A stretch of 64,000 nt of DNA from positions 1 through 64,000 of the forward strand of contig CAIJQQ010000040.1 in NCBI GenBank assembly GCA_903822825.1. The letters are read 5' to 3'. The position numbers and the translations under genes were made by a program. The notes under the pieces were generated by a model. That model ran no database searches. It was not told the origin of the DNA and saw nothing but the letters and a program-made list of their open reading frames with translations. Within the stretch, counting starts at the first letter, position 1. Each line of letters begins with the position of its first letter. Shown piece after piece: positions 55,067 through 63,906 of the stretch. The stretch comes from an uncultured Burkholderiales bacterium (GTDB lineage Bacteria > Pseudomonadota > Gammaproteobacteria > Burkholderiales > Burkholderiaceae_C).

Positions 55067-56032
55067 TCAAGCCATCAAATCCAACATCAAACTCACCCGC
55101 GCCTTGAACGCATTGAGGCCCAACGGGGCCAACTGCAACGCAGCAGGCTGACCCACGATCTGGCCTTCGGCGCAGCGGGTCACCAGGCGCACGACCACGC
55201 CATGAGCCTGAGCCTCATTCAATGCGGTCAGCAAGCTTTGGTGCACAGTGCCGTTGCCCGTGCCTGCAAGCACCAGACCCTTCACCCCCGCAGCCACCAA
55301 GGCGTGCACCTGCCGAGCATCGGCACCCGCGTGGCTGTGCAGCACGTCGACCCAAGGCCAGTCGGCTGGGGCTTGGGCCAGCGCCTGAGGGGCATGGGCA
55401 TGCGGCTCGGTCGCTTGGCAAGGCCCTGACCAGCGCACCTGCCCTTGCTCCACCCAGCCTTGGGGGCCCGCCTCGCCCGAGCTGAAGGCGTCGAGCCGGT
55501 AGGGGTGGACTTTTTGCACGTCGCGGGCGCAGTGGATGCGCCCGGCGCACACGGCCAGCACGCCTTGCGCCTGAGGGTGGCGCGCCACCGTCAGGGCGTC
55601 GAGCAGGTTTTGCGGGCCGTCGGGTGCCAGGGCCGTGGCGGGTCGCATGGCACAGGTCAGCACCACCGGCTTGGCTGAGGGCAGCACCTGTTGCAAAAAC
55701 CACGCGGTTTCTTCGAGCGTGTCGGTGCCGTGGGTGACGACGATGCCGCCCACATCGGGCTGCGCCAGCCAGTGCTGACAGCGCTGCGCCAGCGCCTGCC
55801 AAGTGGCGTGGCCCATGTCCTTGCTGTCGAGCTGGGCAACTTGTTCAACCTGCAACCTGTCACCGCCCAGTACCTGATCGACGTCCGGCAGGGCTGCCAT
55901 GAGCTGCGCCACGCCCAGCTGGGCAGCGGTGTAGCCCGTGTGGTCAGAAGCACTGGCGGCCGTGCCCGCGATGGTGCCGCCTGTGCCCAAAACGACCCAA
56001 TTTTTGATTTTTTTTGCCTGAACCACTTGCAC
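55067..56032 (-). CDS. L-asparaginase-family amidohydrolase
   Basis: 321 aa. First catalytic motif [15 protein letters not shown] (Thr near residue 19) and second motif [19 protein letters not shown] (Thr-Asp) match L-asparaginase/glutaminase. [18 protein letters not shown] and [20 protein letters not shown] are also present. No signal peptide, so a cytoplasmic enzyme hydrolysing Asn. The start ([16 protein letters not shown]) may be a few codons long; a Met-less alternative is not available. Divergent from lexA; the shared gap holds a LexA box. Confidence 0.92.
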   Translation of the reverse strand: MQVVQAKKIKNWVVLGTGGTIAGTAASASDHTGYTAAQLGVAQLMAALPDVDQVLGGDRLQVEQVAQLDSKDMGHATWQALAQRCQHWLAQPDVGGIVVTHGTDTLEETAWFLQQVLPSAKPVVLTCAMRPATALAPDGPQNLLDALTVARHPQAQGVLAVCAGRIHCARDVQKVHPYRLDAFSSGEAGPQGWVEQGQVRWSGPCQATEPHAHAPQALAQAPADWPWVDVLHSHAGADARQVHALVAAGVKGLVLAGTGNGTVHQSLLTALNEAQAHGVVVRLVTRCAEGQIVGQPAALQLAPLGLNAFKARVSLMLDLMA

Positions 56033-56043
56033 AATCCAAAAAG

Positions 56044-56059
56044 CTGGTTAAAAATACAG
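56044..56059. promoter_or_regulatory. LexA (SOS) box
   Basis: CTGGTTAAAAATACAG fits the CTG-N10-CAG SOS consensus exactly and lies 49 bp before the lexA ATG, implying autoregulation. A second dyad, CTGGATAAA...TTTATCCAG (56063-56088), follows; its left part is a CTG-N10-CAT near-match. The same region could also influence the divergent asparaginase gene. Confidence 0.85.
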
Positions 56060-56107
56060 TTACTGGATAAAAAAACATGTTTATCCAGCACCCGAGAGGA
56101 ACCCACC

Positions 56108-56779
56108 ATGTCCGACAGCCCCAAACTGACACCGCGCCAGCAAGAGATCCTGGAACTGATCCAGAACACCATTGCCACCACCGGTGCGCCCCCCACGCGT
56201 GCGGAAATTTCCAACACGCTGGGCTTCAAATCGGCCAACGCCGCTGAAGAGCACCTCAAGGCGCTGGCCCGCAAAGGCGTGATCGAACTGGTCAGCGGCA
56301 CCTCTCGCGGCATCCGCCTCAAAGGCAGCTCGCGCAGCGCACTGCGCAACACCTCCGACCTGTTCAGCCTCGCCTTGCCGGGTCTGGCCCAGCTGAGCCT
56401 GCCCTTGATCGGTCGCGTGGCTGCCGGTTCACCCATTCTCGCGCAGGAACACGTCGACCGGACGTACCACGTCGAAAGCAGCCTGTTCAGCGAGCAACCC
56501 GATTATTTGCTGCGCGTGCGCGGCATGTCGATGCGTGACGCTGGCATCATGGACGGCGACCTGCTGGCCGTCAAAGCCACCAAGGAAGTGCGCAACGGCC
56601 AGATCGTGGTGGCCCGCCTGGGCGAAGAAGTCACCGTCAAGCGCCTGCGCAAGACCGCCAACCTGATCGAGCTGCTGCCCGAAAACCCCGATTACCAGAC
56701 CATCGTGGTCAACCCCGAAGAGCCTTTCGACATCGAAGGCCTGGCCGTGGGCCTGATCCGCAACACGCTCCTGATGTAA
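56108..56779 (+). CDS. lexA: SOS repressor LexA
   Basis: 224 aa. The N-terminal winged HTH opens [20 protein letters not shown] and includes [22 protein letters not shown]. Autocleavage site A106-G107 (VAAGSP); catalytic dyad S141 (GMSMRDAG) and K156 (AVKATKEV). RecA-stimulated self-cleavage releases the SOS genes. The frame is open far upstream, but the ATG at 56108 has the conserved family start and follows the LexA box. Confidence 0.98.
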   Translation: MSDSPKLTPRQQEILELIQNTIATTGAPPTRAEISNTLGFKSANAAEEHLKALARKGVIELVSGTSRGIRLKGSSRSALRNTSDLFSLALPGLAQLSLPLIGRVAAGSPILAQEHVDRTYHVESSLFSEQPDYLLRVRGMSMRDAGIMDGDLLAVKATKEVRNGQIVVARLGEEVTVKRLRKTANLIELLPENPDYQTIVVNPEEPFDIEGLAVGLIRNTLLM

Positions 56780-56785
56780 ACACCC

Positions 56786-56852
56786 AGCCGCTGGCACCAG
56801 GTGGCGGGCGCTGCACCCCTCTTGGGTCAGCCCTGATGCTCAGCGGCTTTTT
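56786..56852 (+). terminator. Terminator candidate after lexA
   Basis: AGCCGCTG (56786-56793) pairs with CAGCGGCT (56841-56848), followed by TTTTT. The intervening 47 bases can fold further. The long loop makes it weaker evidence than a compact hairpin. Confidence 0.55.
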
Positions 56853-56901
56853 CTGTCAATCCTGCCTGTGTCCAACCTCCTGATTTTCTGAAAGGTTTCA
56901 C

Positions 56902-57243
56902 ATGGGAATCGCTCTGCTCACCTTCTCCAGCCTCTTCAAAGGCCTGTCTTCTTTCCAACGCGCTGCGGCCCCGGCACTGCGCCAAGCCAATCGCATCAAC
57001 GTTTTAAGCAATGGCAAACCCGCCCGCGCCAGCAGCCCCTTTCACCGCGCTGCCAGCGCATCGGCACTGGCCGTGCGCCCCACACGCCCGGCCGTGAGCA
57101 CGCCCTTGCGCGTGGTCCGTTTGTCTGAGGGCGGCGAACGCCCAGGCTCGGCTGGCCGCATGGTGATCTCTGGCCGCATGGCCGATGTCTGCGCTGAACT
57201 GGACCGACTGGCCGAGCGCGAAGCGGCTGCGCTCGGTCACTGA
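56902..57243 (+). CDS. Hypothetical basic protein
   Basis: 113 aa. MGIALLTFSSLFKGLSSFQR begins it; the middle is rich in Arg, Ala, Ser and Pro (probably disordered), and the C-terminus MADVCAELDRLAEREAAALG is a likely helix. GAAAGG lies before the ATG. No family or function recognised. It sits alone between lexA and a dehydrogenase gene. Confidence 0.55.
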   Translation: MGIALLTFSSLFKGLSSFQRAAAPALRQANRINVLSNGKPARASSPFHRAASASALAVRPTRPAVSTPLRVVRLSEGGERPGSAGRMVISGRMADVCAELDRLAEREAAALGH

Positions 57244-57344
57244 CCTGCCCGGCCGGGCCAGCGATGGAAGCGGGGCCTGCGCAGCCCCTGCCAACAACAC
57301 CCCACCCAGCGGAGGCAGGGTCTGCGTCAAGGCACAATGCAGGG

Positions 57345-58352
57345 ATGAACATTGTGATCCTTGACGACTACCAGGACGTGGTGCGAAAGCTCGACTGCGC
57401 AGCCAAGCTCGAAGCCTTTCCGGCCAAGGTCTACACGAACACGATCAAGGGCTTGGGCCAACTGTCCGTGCGGCTCAAGGATGCCGACATCCTCGTGTTG
57501 ATCCGAGAGCGGACATCGCTCAACCGCGCACTTCTTGAAAAACTGCCACGACTCAAACTCATCGCCCAGACGGGCCGCGTCGGCAGCCACGTTGACCTGG
57601 CCGCTTGCACGGAACGCGGCATTGCCGTGGCCGAAGGCGTGGGCTCATCCACCGCCCCGGCCGAGCTGACCTGGGCGCTGATCATGGCCGCTGCTCGCCG
57701 TCTGCCCCAATACATTGGCAACCTCAAGCATGGCGTTTGGCAACAGTCGGGCCTCAAAGCCGGATCGATGCCGACCAATTTTGCGATGGGCGTGGTGCTG
57801 CGCGGCAAGACGCTGGGCATTTGGGGCTACGGCAAGATTGGCCAGCTGGTGGCCGGGTATGGCAAGGCCTTTGGCATGCAGGTGGTGATCTGGGGGAGCG
57901 ACGAGTCGCGCGTGCGCGCTGCGCGAGACGGGTTTGAGGCTGCCACCAGCCGCGAAGCGTTTTTTGAGCAATGCGATGTGCTGTCGGTGCACCTGCGCCT
58001 GAACGAAGCCACCCAAGGCATCGTCAAGGCAGACGATCTTTGCCGCATGAAGCCTACAGCGCTGTTCGTGAACACCTCACGCGCCGAGCTGGTGGAGCCC
58101 AACGCTTTGATTGGCGCACTCAACCGAGGCCGACCAGGGCTGGCCGCCATCGACGTTTACGAGTCCGAGCCGATTTTGCAGGGGACAGCCTTGCTGCGCC
58201 TGGAAAACTGCATCTGCACACCACACATCGGCTACGTTGAAAAAGACAGCTACGAGTTGTACTTTGGCTCAGCCTTTGACAATGTGGTGAACTTCATCAA
58301 GGGCACCCCCACCAACATCGTCAACCCCGGCGCGCTGCAGGTTCGACGCTGA
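57345..58352 (+). CDS. D-2-hydroxyacid dehydrogenase family protein
   Basis: 335 aa from MNIVILDDYQDVVRKLDCA; AGGG precedes the ATG and an upstream in-frame start is rejected. NAD-binding GIWGYGKIGQLVAGYGKAFGM lies near residues 152-172. Catalytic triad: Arg in VNTSRAELV, Glu in the YESEPIL region, His in CTPHIGYVEKDSYE. Reduces or oxidises a 2-hydroxy/2-oxo acid; substrate unknown. Its stop overlaps the start of the MFS gene (TGATG). Confidence 0.9.
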   Translation: MNIVILDDYQDVVRKLDCAAKLEAFPAKVYTNTIKGLGQLSVRLKDADILVLIRERTSLNRALLEKLPRLKLIAQTGRVGSHVDLAACTERGIAVAEGVGSSTAPAELTWALIMAAARRLPQYIGNLKHGVWQQSGLKAGSMPTNFAMGVVLRGKTLGIWGYGKIGQLVAGYGKAFGMQVVIWGSDESRVRAARDGFEAATSREAFFEQCDVLSVHLRLNEATQGIVKADDLCRMKPTALFVNTSRAELVEPNALIGALNRGRPGLAAIDVYESEPILQGTALLRLENCICTPHIGYVEKDSYELYFGSAFDNVVNFIKGTPTNIVNPGALQVRR

Positions 58353-59545
58353 TGCAAACCGCGCAGGCGACCGATCCGCTTCGCCTGCCCCGGGTGTTGT
58401 GGCCCATGATGTTTGGCAACGCCGTCATCGGCATGGGCGTGATGGTGGTGGCCGGCCTGCTCAACGACATCCACGCCGCACTCGAAGTGTCCATCACCAC
58501 GGCGGGCCAGCTGATTTCGGTTTCGGCCTTTGTGGTGTGTTTGGGTGCCCCAGTGATTGCCGCATCGGTGGGCCGCTGGGACCGACGTGTCCTGCTGGTC
58601 GGCAGCATGGTCTGGTACGCCGTCTTTCACGCGCTGGCCGCGCTGGCACCTGGTTTTTACAGCCTGCTGGGATGGCGTGTGCTGGCCATGATGGCGGCTG
58701 CAGCTTACACCCCCCAAGCTGCCGCCTGCATCGGCATGCTGGTGCCACCTGCGCAGCGTGGGCGTGCCATCACTTTTGTGTTTTTGGGCTGGTCGATTGC
58801 GTCTGTGTTGGGTTCTCCGTTGGGAGCCTGGATCGGTGGCACCTTTGGTTGGCGCTGGTCCATGGGGCTGCTGTCCTTGCTGTCGTTGGTCTCGGCCGCA
58901 TGGCTGGCCGCGCGCTTGCCGCGTGGTTTGGTGCCGCCCGCCTTGTCCGCCGCAGCTTGGCGTCAAACCTTGTCTTCACCCGCACTCATGCTGACGCTCA
59001 GCATCACGGTCATGTCGGCCGCAGGGCAGTTTGTGTTGTTCAGCTACATGGCACCCTATGTGGTGCAGCGTTTTGACACCACGCCCACGCAGTTCAGTTT
59101 GATGTTGTTGGCTTATGGGGGCTGCGGCTTCGTGGGCAACGCCTTGCTGTCGCGGCGCATCGACCACATCGGTGCCGAGCGAGCCGTGGGCATGGCCCTC
59201 AGCTCGATGGCGCTGGGCATGGCGCTGGTCAGCCAGACGCACACCTTCGGCTGGATGGTGGCGGCCATGCTGCCCTGGGGACTGGGTGTTTTTGCATCCA
59301 ATTCGGCGCAGCAAGCGCGGCTGGTAGGCATCGCACCCACCCTGGCGTCTGCGTCGGTGGCGCTCAACACCTCGGCCATGTACTTGGGCCAAGCTATTGG
59401 CGCCACCTTGGGCGGCTGGCTGATCCTGCATCAGGGTTTGTCTGTTTTGCCGGGTATAGGCAGTCTGGGCCTCGTGATGGCGTTGGCGATGAGCCTGTGG
59501 GCTTCGCACATGGCAGGCAAACACCCGGTCAAAACGCTGCACTGA
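58352..59545 (+). CDS. Major facilitator superfamily transporter (drug/arabinose-efflux-like)
   Basis: 397 aa with 12 hydrophobic segments. Features of the DHA1/AraJ group: SVSAFVVCLGAPVIAA followed by GRWDRRVLLVGSMVWY, and the helix 5 proline-glycine motif in IASVLGSPLGAWIGGTFGWRWSM. Translationally coupled to the dehydrogenase, so the pair may handle one organic acid. Substrate unknown. Confidence 0.88.
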   Translation: MQTAQATDPLRLPRVLWPMMFGNAVIGMGVMVVAGLLNDIHAALEVSITTAGQLISVSAFVVCLGAPVIAASVGRWDRRVLLVGSMVWYAVFHALAALAPGFYSLLGWRVLAMMAAAAYTPQAAACIGMLVPPAQRGRAITFVFLGWSIASVLGSPLGAWIGGTFGWRWSMGLLSLLSLVSAAWLAARLPRGLVPPALSAAAWRQTLSSPALMLTLSITVMSAAGQFVLFSYMAPYVVQRFDTTPTQFSLMLLAYGGCGFVGNALLSRRIDHIGAERAVGMALSSMALGMALVSQTHTFGWMVAAMLPWGLGVFASNSAQQARLVGIAPTLASASVALNTSAMYLGQAIGATLGGWLILHQGLSVLPGIGSLGLVMALAMSLWASHMAGKHPVKTLH

Positions 59546-59566
59546 GCACGCCCGCAAACAGGCCAT

Positions 59567-59601
59567 AATCCAAAGGTTACCAACAAGCTACGTTGGATTT
59601 T
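59567..59601 (+). terminator. Terminator candidate after the MFS gene
   Basis: AATCCAA (59567-59573), a 19-base loop and TTGGATT (59593-59599), followed by TT and C. Short stem, so moderate evidence. Confidence 0.5.
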
Positions 59602-59632
59602 TCTCTGCTTACGTCTTCTTTTCTTCTTGAAC

Positions 59633-61153
59633 ATGACACTTGCATTCACCAAAGTCGCCGTGATCGGCGCCGGGGCCATGGGCCGTGGCATTGCGCAGAT
59701 TGCGACCCAAGCGGGCAGCCAAGTCTGGCTCTACGACGCCCAGCCCGAAGCCACCAGCAAAGCCCGAGATGCGGTATGCCAGCAGTGGGACAAGCTGCTG
59801 GAAAAAGGCCGCTTGACGGCCGAGACCGTGGCAGGCCACAAATCCCGCCTTCACGAAGCCTCCAGCCTGCAAGACCTGGCCGAATGCGAGCTCGTGGTCG
59901 AGGCCATTGTTGAAAAAATCGAGATCAAGAAAGCCGTTTTCATCGATCTGGAGAAAGTCTTGGCGCCCACCGCCGTTCTGGTGACCAACACCTCTTCTCT
60001 GTCGGTCACGGCCATTGCGGCCGCGCTTGAGCGCCCAGGGCAGTTTGCGGGCTACCACTTCTTCAACCCCGTACCACTCATGAAAGTGGTCGAGGTCATT
60101 GCCGGCCTGAAAACAGACCCGACTGTATGCCAGCGCCTGACTGCATATGCCCGCCAGATGGGCCACACGCCCGTCAATGCACAGGACACGCCCGGCTTCA
60201 TCGTCAACCACGCAGGCCGTGGTTACGGCACCGAAGCCCTGCGCATCGTGAGCGAGGGCATTGCCGACTTCGCCACCATCGACCGCATCTTGCGCGACCA
60301 GATGGGTTTCAAGCTCGGTCCCTTCGAGTTGTTCGACCTCACCGCGCTGGACGTCTCGCACCACGTGATGGAGTCGATCTATCACCAGTACTACGAAGAG
60401 CCCCGTTACCGACCCAACGTGATCACGGCACAGCGCTTGGCCGCTGGCGTGGTAGGCAAGAAGGTGGGCGAAGGCTTCTACAAGTATGTGAACGGCGTGG
60501 CACAAGTGCCCGCAGACCCTGAAGTGCCTGTGGTGGACAACATGCCACCCGTGTGGGTGTCCACCCGCGCCGCGCGCCGTTCTGAGCTGCTGCAACTGCT
60601 CAAGGACTTGGGGGCCAAAATCGAGACTGGCCAGTCGCCATCGCCTGAGGCCCTCACCATCGTGGCGCCATTGGGCTTTGACATCACCACCGTGGCGGTG
60701 GTCGAGCGTCTGGACCCGGCCCGCACCGTGGGCATCGACATGCTGATCGACGACACGGCCACCAAGCGCCGCGTGCTGGCCACCAACCCAGCCACCCGCA
60801 AGGACATGCGCGATGCAGCGCACGCGCTGTTCGCACGCGACGGCAAGGCCGTGTCGGTGATCAAGGACAGCGGCGGCTTTGTCACTCAACGCGTGGTGGC
60901 TACCATCGTGAACATTGCATCGGACATTTGCCAACAACAGATCTGCAGTCCTGACGACCTGGAAACCGCCGTGACATTGGGCCTGGCCTACCCCATGGGC
61001 CCACTGGCCATGGGCAACCGTTCAGGGCCAGACAGCATTCTGGAAGTGCTTTTCAACATGCAGACCGTCTACGGTGACCCGAGGTATCGCCCCAGCCCCT
61101 GGTTACGCCGCCGCGGTGCGATCGGCCTGTCCTTGCTTCACACCGAAGAGTGA
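59633..61153 (+). CDS. 3-Hydroxyacyl-CoA dehydrogenase (PaaH-like, two C-terminal domains)
   Basis: 506 aa. Rossmann motif VAVIGAGAMGRGIAQIATQAG near residues 8-28, FFNPVPLMKVVEVIAG carrying the catalytic His-side region, and QDTPGFIVN. Two copies of the 3HCDH C-terminal domain follow (LGPFELFDLTALDV and YPMGPLAMGNRSGPDSI), as in PaaH/PaaC of phenylacetate degradation. Oxidises 3-hydroxyacyl-CoA with NAD+. The ATG at 59633 is chosen over TTG 59627. Enoyl-CoA hydratase follows 26 bp downstream. Confidence 0.93.
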   Translation: MTLAFTKVAVIGAGAMGRGIAQIATQAGSQVWLYDAQPEATSKARDAVCQQWDKLLEKGRLTAETVAGHKSRLHEASSLQDLAECELVVEAIVEKIEIKKAVFIDLEKVLAPTAVLVTNTSSLSVTAIAAALERPGQFAGYHFFNPVPLMKVVEVIAGLKTDPTVCQRLTAYARQMGHTPVNAQDTPGFIVNHAGRGYGTEALRIVSEGIADFATIDRILRDQMGFKLGPFELFDLTALDVSHHVMESIYHQYYEEPRYRPNVITAQRLAAGVVGKKVGEGFYKYVNGVAQVPADPEVPVVDNMPPVWVSTRAARRSELLQLLKDLGAKIETGQSPSPEALTIVAPLGFDITTVAVVERLDPARTVGIDMLIDDTATKRRVLATNPATRKDMRDAAHALFARDGKAVSVIKDSGGFVTQRVVATIVNIASDICQQQICSPDDLETAVTLGLAYPMGPLAMGNRSGPDSILEVLFNMQTVYGDPRYRPSPWLRRRGAIGLSLLHTEE

Positions 61154-61179
61154 TACGACCAACCGCGAAAGAACCTGAC

Positions 61180-61959
61180 ATGACCGCCCAACTGCTCAGC
61201 ACCAGCGAGGGTCAGACACTGATCCTGACCCTCAGCAACCCCGAGTTCCGCAATGCGCTGGGCCCGGAAATGTACGCGGCCGGGGTTGAAGCACTGAGCG
61301 TGGCTGAAAGCAACCGCGAAGTGCGCAGCGTCATCATCACGGGTGCCAACGGCGTCTTCTGCGCCGGAGGCAACCTGCAGCGGTTGCAAAACAACCGGCA
61401 GTTGCTGCCCGAACACCAAGCGCAAAGCATCGAAGGCCTGCACAGCTGGATCGAGGCGATCCGTACTTTTCCCAAACCCGTGATCGCGGCCGTCGAAGGC
61501 CCCGCCGCAGGCGCAGGCTTTTCTTTGGCGCTGGCGTGCGACCTGATCGTGGCGGCCCGCAACAGTGTGTTCGTGATGGCTTACAGCTCCATTGGCCTGT
61601 CGCCAGACGGCGGTGGCAGCTGGAGCTTGTCGCGCGCCATGCCACGGCAGCTGGCCACCGAACTGCTCATGGGCGGCGAGCGCATCGACGCCGAACGCCT
61701 GCACACCTTGGGCATCGTCAACCGCCTGACCGAACCTGGCCAGACGCTCGGCATGGCTGTGGCCTGGGCAGAACAACTCAATGCCCGCGCGCCCAACGCC
61801 CTGGCCAGCGTGAAAGAGTTGTTGCTGGATGCGGAAGGCAGCAGCCTCAATGCACAATTGGCCCATGAGCGCGATCATTTTGTGAAAAACCTCCACCACA
61901 CGAATGCCGGCATCGGCATCGGTGCCTTCTTGAACAAGCAAACACCTCGGTACGAATAA
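61180..61959 (+). CDS. Enoyl-CoA hydratase/isomerase family protein
   Basis: 259 aa crotonase fold. Oxyanion-hole segments are VFCAGGNLQRLQNN near residues 61-74 and AVEGPAAGAGFSLALACD near 104-121. FVMAYSSIGLSPDGGGSWSL follows, where the second catalytic Glu is replaced by Asp-Gly-like residues. This resembles oxepin-CoA hydrolase or alternative-type hydratases. An in-frame ATG at 61150 overlaps the previous gene and is rejected. Co-transcribed with the 3-hydroxyacyl-CoA dehydrogenase. Confidence 0.9.
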   Translation: MTAQLLSTSEGQTLILTLSNPEFRNALGPEMYAAGVEALSVAESNREVRSVIITGANGVFCAGGNLQRLQNNRQLLPEHQAQSIEGLHSWIEAIRTFPKPVIAAVEGPAAGAGFSLALACDLIVAARNSVFVMAYSSIGLSPDGGGSWSLSRAMPRQLATELLMGGERIDAERLHTLGIVNRLTEPGQTLGMAVAWAEQLNARAPNALASVKELLLDAEGSSLNAQLAHERDHFVKNLHHTNAGIGIGAFLNKQTPRYE

Positions 61960-62016
61960 GCCGCCCGGTCCCCCAGGCGACAAAAATCGGATCACCAGTC
62001 ACTCAAAAGACAGACC

Positions 62017-62736
62017 ATGGACGAACCCATTCTGACAATGGAAGAAAGAGAAGCGATCAACAACGGTCGCTGGTTCTCAACCCTTTCACCTTCACTTCGG
62101 CACGACATACTTCGATGCGCTTACGTCAAACGCTACAAAGACGGCGACATGCTCGCGGCCCGCGGGGATCCGCCAGAGCAGTGGATCGCCTGCGCGAAGG
62201 GCGCCGTGCGTGTGAGCTCGACCTCGGTGTCGGGCAAGCAGATCACGCTCACCTATGTGGAGCCGGGCATCTGGTTTGGCGATGTGTCGATCTTCGACGG
62301 GGACCGCCGCACGCACGACTGCTATGCGCACGGGGACACCACCACTTTGAACGTGGCCAAGGCCGACTTCAAGAAGATCCTGTCACAACACGTCGAATTC
62401 TCCGAAGCCATGCTGCGCTTGCATGCGCGTCGCATTCGGCAGCTTTACGGTTTGGTGGAAGACCTCAACACATTGCCCTTGCGCTCGCGCCTGGCCAAAC
62501 AGCTCAACCACTTGCTGCGCAGCTACGGCGCGCCCAGCCTGTCGGACTCCAAAGCGATCCGCATCAGCCTGCAACTGGCGCAAGAAGAACTGGCCCAGTT
62601 GCTGGGGGCATCTCGCCAGCGCGTGAACCAGGAACTCAAGCAAATGGAGCGAGATTTGATCATCCGTATAGAGCCGGGGGGGCTGGTGGTGCTGGACCGC
62701 GAGGGTCTGCTCAAGATCGTCAACGCGGACCACTGA
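62017..62736 (+). CDS. Crp/Fnr-family transcriptional regulator
   Basis: 239 aa. The N-terminal cyclic-nucleotide-binding-like beta-roll spans about residues 25-145 (YKDGDMLAARGDPPEQWIACAKG, GIWFGDVSIFDGDRRTHD). The C-terminal HTH has QEELAQLLGASRQRVNQELKQMERDLIIRI. No Fnr-type N-terminal Cys cluster is present, so it is not an oxygen-sensing FNR. Located between acyl-CoA genes, it may regulate them. Effector unknown. Confidence 0.9.
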   Translation: MDEPILTMEEREAINNGRWFSTLSPSLRHDILRCAYVKRYKDGDMLAARGDPPEQWIACAKGAVRVSSTSVSGKQITLTYVEPGIWFGDVSIFDGDRRTHDCYAHGDTTTLNVAKADFKKILSQHVEFSEAMLRLHARRIRQLYGLVEDLNTLPLRSRLAKQLNHLLRSYGAPSLSDSKAIRISLQLAQEELAQLLGASRQRVNQELKQMERDLIIRIEPGGLVVLDREGLLKIVNADH

Positions 62737-62788
62737 CAGCCCGATTCTTTTTTCTTTTCAGCGCGCCCGTCGCGCCCACAGGTGCCCC

Positions 62789-63874
62789 ATGAGTGCTTTT
62801 GATCATTTCGTGGGGACCCGCCCGGTCTCGGGCGCCCACGCGTTCGATGTTTCCGCGCTACAGGCTTGGCTGAGCGCTCGCCTGCCAGGCTTTGCGGGTC
62901 CCTTGAGCGTCGAGATGTTCAAAGGTGGTCAGTCCAACCCCACCTACAAACTCATCACGCCAACCCGCCAGTATGTGATGCGTGCCAAGCCCGGTCCTGT
63001 GGCCAAACTGCTGCCTTCGGCGCATGCCATCGAGCGCGAGTTCGCCGTCATGAAAGGTCTGCACGGCACCGATGTGCCTGTGGCCGAAATGCATGTGCTG
63101 TGCGATGACGAATCGGTCATTGGCCGCGCCTTCTATGTCATGGAGTTTGTGCAAGGGCGCGTGATTTGGGACCAATCTTTGCCCGGCATGACGCCACCTG
63201 AGCGCGGCGCGATCTACGACGAGATGAACCGCGTGATGGCCGCCCTGCACAAGGTCGATTTTGCCAAGCAGGGCTTGGCCAGTTACGGCAAACCGGGCAA
63301 CTACATCGAGCGCCAGATTGGCCGCTGGAGCAAGCAGTACGTGGCATCCGCCACCCAATCCATCCCCGAGATGGACAAGCTCATGGAGTGGCTGCCCAAA
63401 AATATCCCGGACAGCGCGAAAAGCGAAACCTTGGTCAGCATCGTGCACGGCGACTACCGCCTGGACAACCTGATGTTTCACGCCACCGAGCCACGCGTGC
63501 TGGCGGTGCTGGACTGGGAACTGTCCACCCTCGGCCACCCTTTGGCCGACTTCAGCTACCACTGCATGGCGTGGCACATCACACCGGGCACATTCAGAGG
63601 CATTTGCGGTCTGGACTTTGCCACCTTGGGCATCCCGTCCGAGGCCGAATACATCCGCCGCTACTGCGAGCGAACAGGGTTCACCACCCCGCAAGCGCTG
63701 GCCAAGGACTGGAACTTTTACCTGGCCTACAACATGTTCCGCATCTCGGCGATTTTGCAAGGCATTGCCAAGCGCGTCGAAGATGGAACGGCCTCCAGCG
63801 ACCAAGCCAAAAATTCCGGCGCAGGCGCCAAACCCATGGCCGAGTTGGCCTGGCAATTCGCCTGCAAATTCTGA
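62789..63874 (+). CDS. Aminoglycoside-phosphotransferase-fold kinase (ACAD10/11 kinase-like)
   Basis: 361 aa. Glycine-rich/ATP region EMFKGGQSNPTYKLITP and VMRAKPGPVAK (Lys), the catalytic loop IVHGDYRLDNLMFH near residue 218, and the metal-binding VLDWELSTLGHPLADFSY near 245. This is the APH family branch placed beside acyl-CoA dehydrogenases; in animals the same kinase domain is fused to an ACAD in ACAD10/11. The acyl-CoA dehydrogenase gene begins 32 bp downstream, so it may phosphorylate a hydroxyacyl-CoA. That substrate is inferred from the family. Confidence 0.9.
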   Translation: MSAFDHFVGTRPVSGAHAFDVSALQAWLSARLPGFAGPLSVEMFKGGQSNPTYKLITPTRQYVMRAKPGPVAKLLPSAHAIEREFAVMKGLHGTDVPVAEMHVLCDDESVIGRAFYVMEFVQGRVIWDQSLPGMTPPERGAIYDEMNRVMAALHKVDFAKQGLASYGKPGNYIERQIGRWSKQYVASATQSIPEMDKLMEWLPKNIPDSAKSETLVSIVHGDYRLDNLMFHATEPRVLAVLDWELSTLGHPLADFSYHCMAWHITPGTFRGICGLDFATLGIPSEAEYIRRYCERTGFTTPQALAKDWNFYLAYNMFRISAILQGIAKRVEDGTASSDQAKNSGAGAKPMAELAWQFACKF

Positions 63875-63906
63875 TTTTTCACCCCTGACCCACAAGGAGA
63901 TACCCC

